This document shows, one piece after another, positions 35,501 to 35,990 of a stretch of 35,990 nt of DNA. The first letter of the stretch is position 1; every line of letters starts with the position of its first letter. Origin of the DNA: Negativicutes bacterium. GTDB taxonomy: Bacteria; Bacillota; Negativicutes; JAGPMH01. The notes beneath the pieces were generated by a model. That model worked only from the letters and a program-made list of their open reading frames with translations, searched no databases and was not told the origin of the DNA. The position numbers and the translations under genes are program-made. Where the stretch lies: positions 1,491-37,480 of the forward strand of contig JAGPMH010000014.1 of NCBI GenBank assembly GCA_018052945.1, in the 5' to 3' direction.

Positions 35501-35990
35501 AGCTGTTCTTTGTTAGCATTAGGTTTTTCCGTAGTAGTAGTTGAAGTTTTTTTGCCTTTTCCTTGAGCTAAATCGTCTTTATTGAAGCCGTCTTTATTGA
35601 ATCCATCTTTGTTGAAACCGTCTTTGTTGAATCCATCTTTATTAAATCCGTCTTTGTTGAAGCCATCTTTGTTAAATCCGTCTTTATTGAATCCATCTTT
35701 GTTAAACCCATCTTTATTGAATCCATCTTTGTTAAACCCATCTTTGTTAAACCCGTCTTTGTTAAAGCCGTCTTTGTTAAAGCCGTCTTTGTTAAAGCCG
35801 TCTTTGTTGAATCCATCTTTGTTAAAGCCGTCTTTATTGAATCCGTCTTTGTTAAAGCCGTCTTTGTTGAATCCATCTTTGTTAAATCCGTCTTTATTGA
35901 ATCCATCTTTTTTAAATCCGTCTTTATTGAATCCGTCTTTTTTGATTCTGTCTTTATTGATTCTATCTTTATTAAAGCCGTCTTTATTAA
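32563..35990 (-). CDS. Large pentapeptide-repeat protein, 5' end beyond window
   Basis: At least 1141 residues are visible. The frame is open to the window edge, so the start and any signal peptide are not seen; the first in-frame ATG (35295) lies mid-repeat and is unlikely to be the start. Order: 28 NKDGF-type units (35575-35990), a charged Lys/Thr linker, 12 looser G[YF]xxx units (35293-35472), a ~150-residue low-complexity acidic/Asn-rich stretch, a helical region, a Gly-rich hydrophobic segment (IIGRTAIGLATGGSSEY), a coiled-coil-like Lys/Glu section, and a folded-looking C-terminus (about the last 270 residues). No catalytic motif is recognised. The long repeat-plus-C-terminal-domain layout resembles surface or effector proteins, but this is inference. 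Confidence 0.8.
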   Translation of the reverse strand, partial: NKDGFNKDRINKDRIKKDGFNKDGFKKDGFNKDGFNKDGFNKDGFNKDGFNKDGFNKDGFNKDGFNKDGFNKDGFNKDGFNKDGFNKDGFNKDGFNKDGFNKDGFNKDGFNKDGFNKDGFNKDGFNKDGFNKDGFNKDDLAQGKGKKTSTTTTEKPNANKEQLKENNEYDEFGYNKNGFNKDGYDRDGYDLDGFDYKGYNRSGFDPWGYNKQGYSKDGYHWTGFNKDGYNKMGRHWSENPAEGDSPFNVDTRNPFDGGPVVIGEWKPTKPALGEPYPRTLEKYGAKPWTNEPTEEKSAGQIPNDSKEHSISNTKENTSKDSDIIGPEDPMNTLKNHGINKEKHPESIPEENSINSDAVKNDDIGNDTGDNVSNTNSPKDGEKKVLTGATDGRSIEIEYNSKTGEWVNTENGNIVDPDKFEKWQTDLAEDKKRILEDIEKMSKRTDSNSKAIDENLSQWKKIEQMQKTAEKYGIGEKGGPGDVEKAIQDLKNDMLNNKSIDQEKLAKINKVIDSRIKGETIADNGERWTEVPWYKDIDSALKANTETAKNIVTGQDSEGNTSWGGIIGRTAIGLATGGSSEYIMTVAEALSRVKDGINNNESGTKATLKAIGMVIAEEGLSKVLEGVGSIGADEFARRFPVLTKKLGDAIENGLVKINAVDQELSKKLGLIKNSGVGEGSNILSKQGATANNNLVNNSKDNIPKQGADKIDDFNVSPVKDSMERTDVINTTEEKIIKLDKNDINTKNKPGELTSKNNPDTEMSKSKDTLTQQEIAVQKKIESKIEDFDKIPKEKQTEIIKKQAEYEEYKMQAEEKVWKLSDKKIKNHEDITVDDILDLKADPAAMRILKDVDKVDGIKGDLGSEGAKKIRMEFNEAIDSKVHQPSYREVEGQLSSKYGEVRLETVRTPEAKAPWDVNTDNDVVALRKVTNPDGTEEWVEIPRDEWEKLYYKAYGDRTGYSPEQAAQKFPCVDWNKLDDAGKVQKWAELHGENATDVYHPEAARDFNTQRTAILKGNAPDCATARQAALGQRELLDAEAFGMMEKYKVNHYWEKGDIVNKTEALEQLRKAGNQIKNIEQGYKNMGYKISDMPSNMEKGLDIINDRSLAPDTRAELLKSIGYDTPGDFVNKLTSRLSSLKIAKK
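35293..35472 (-). repeat. Degenerate 15-bp (five-residue) repeat block, 12 units
   Basis: Twelve consecutive units of the form Gly-[Tyr/Phe]-[Asn/Asp]-x-x (GYNKN, GFNKD, GYDRD, GYDLD, GFDYK, GYNRS, GFDPW, GYNKQ, GYSKD, GYHWT, GFNKD, GYNKM), exactly 180 bases. It is more diverged than the upstream array, so either older or under different constraint. The aromatic and Gly positions are invariant in kind. Confidence 0.93.
35575..35990 (-). repeat. Tandem 15-bp array encoding NKDGF, 28 visible units
   Basis: Twenty-eight copies of the Lys-Asp codon pair at 15-base spacing, running off the window edge. Units are almost all NKDGF, with a few KKDGF and NKDRI near the upstream end. Differences between copies are mainly GAT/GAC, GGA/GGC/GGG, TTC/TTT and AAT/AAC, which are synonymous in this frame. 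This shows which frame is translated and suggests selection on the peptide. Confidence 0.95.

Noticed and set aside
35568-35906. Open frame on the minus strand reading MDSIKTDLTK-type repeats
   Set aside because: It is an out-of-frame reading of the 15-base array. In this frame copy-to-copy differences change amino acids, while in the NKDGF frame they are mainly synonymous and the frame joins the downstream gene.
35575-35990. CRISPR-like periodic repeat
   Set aside because: The period is 15 bases with no unique spacers, and the array is in frame with a long gene. No cas gene is nearby.
32563-35990. Polymorphic toxin with adjacent immunity gene
   Set aside because: Size and layout are suggestive, but no toxin catalytic motif, pre-toxin cleavage motif or recognised immunity family was seen. 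It is kept only as a hypothesis in the findings.

Overview
The window is an AT-rich stretch of a low-GC, anaerobic Firmicute (Bacillota). Supporting evidence is a single-chain pyruvate:ferredoxin oxidoreductase, an S-box on metK, a T-box leader, and the conserved order yicC-remA-gmk-rpoZ-coaBC ... priA-def-fmt ... rsmB-rlmN ... prpC-prkC-rsgA-rpe. A DUF116 protein between fmt and rsmB would fit the Negativicutes, but that placement is a guess. Every convincing gene is on the minus strand, so transcription runs from high to low coordinates. I saw no tRNA, rRNA, insertion sequence or CRISPR array.

Region 1 (1-5660) holds a class I aminotransferase and an aspartate-pathway operon: pheB-like ACT protein, homoserine dehydrogenase, homoserine kinase and aspartokinase. 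The operon has an extended -10 promoter at its head, a second promoter before lysC, and a terminator after it.

Region 2 (5608-22032) is a long housekeeping block, read as yicC, remA, gmk, rpoZ, coaBC, [SAM-I riboswitch] metK, priA, def, fmt, a DUF116 gene, rsmB, rlmN, an FHA gene, prpC, prkC, rsgA, rpe. It couples RNA quality, nucleotide and cofactor supply, translation start (Fmt/Def), rRNA modification and a Ser/Thr phospho-signalling module. It ends in a strong hairpin at 5608-5661.

Region 3 (22100-26020) is the 1172-residue pyruvate:ferredoxin oxidoreductase. It has its own consensus promoter and a complete T-box leader with stem I, antiterminator and terminator. The likely specifier codon is CUC (Leu), supported by the UGGU discriminator-pairing bases. 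Control of this central carbon enzyme by tRNA charging is the most unexpected regulatory link here.

Region 4 (26077-35990) is an accessory operon of seven tightly packed genes. In reading order: a very large repeat protein whose 5' end lies beyond the window (at least 1141 residues, starting with 28 visible copies of a five-residue NKDGF unit), a protein with a C-terminal zinc ribbon, a zinc-ribbon/membrane protein, a multi-pass membrane protein, LemA, a DUF2207 membrane protein, and a membrane protein with a zinc ribbon at each end. LemA and DUF2207 are known families of unclear function. The rest I do not recognise, and this operon is the best candidate for an undescribed, envelope-associated system.
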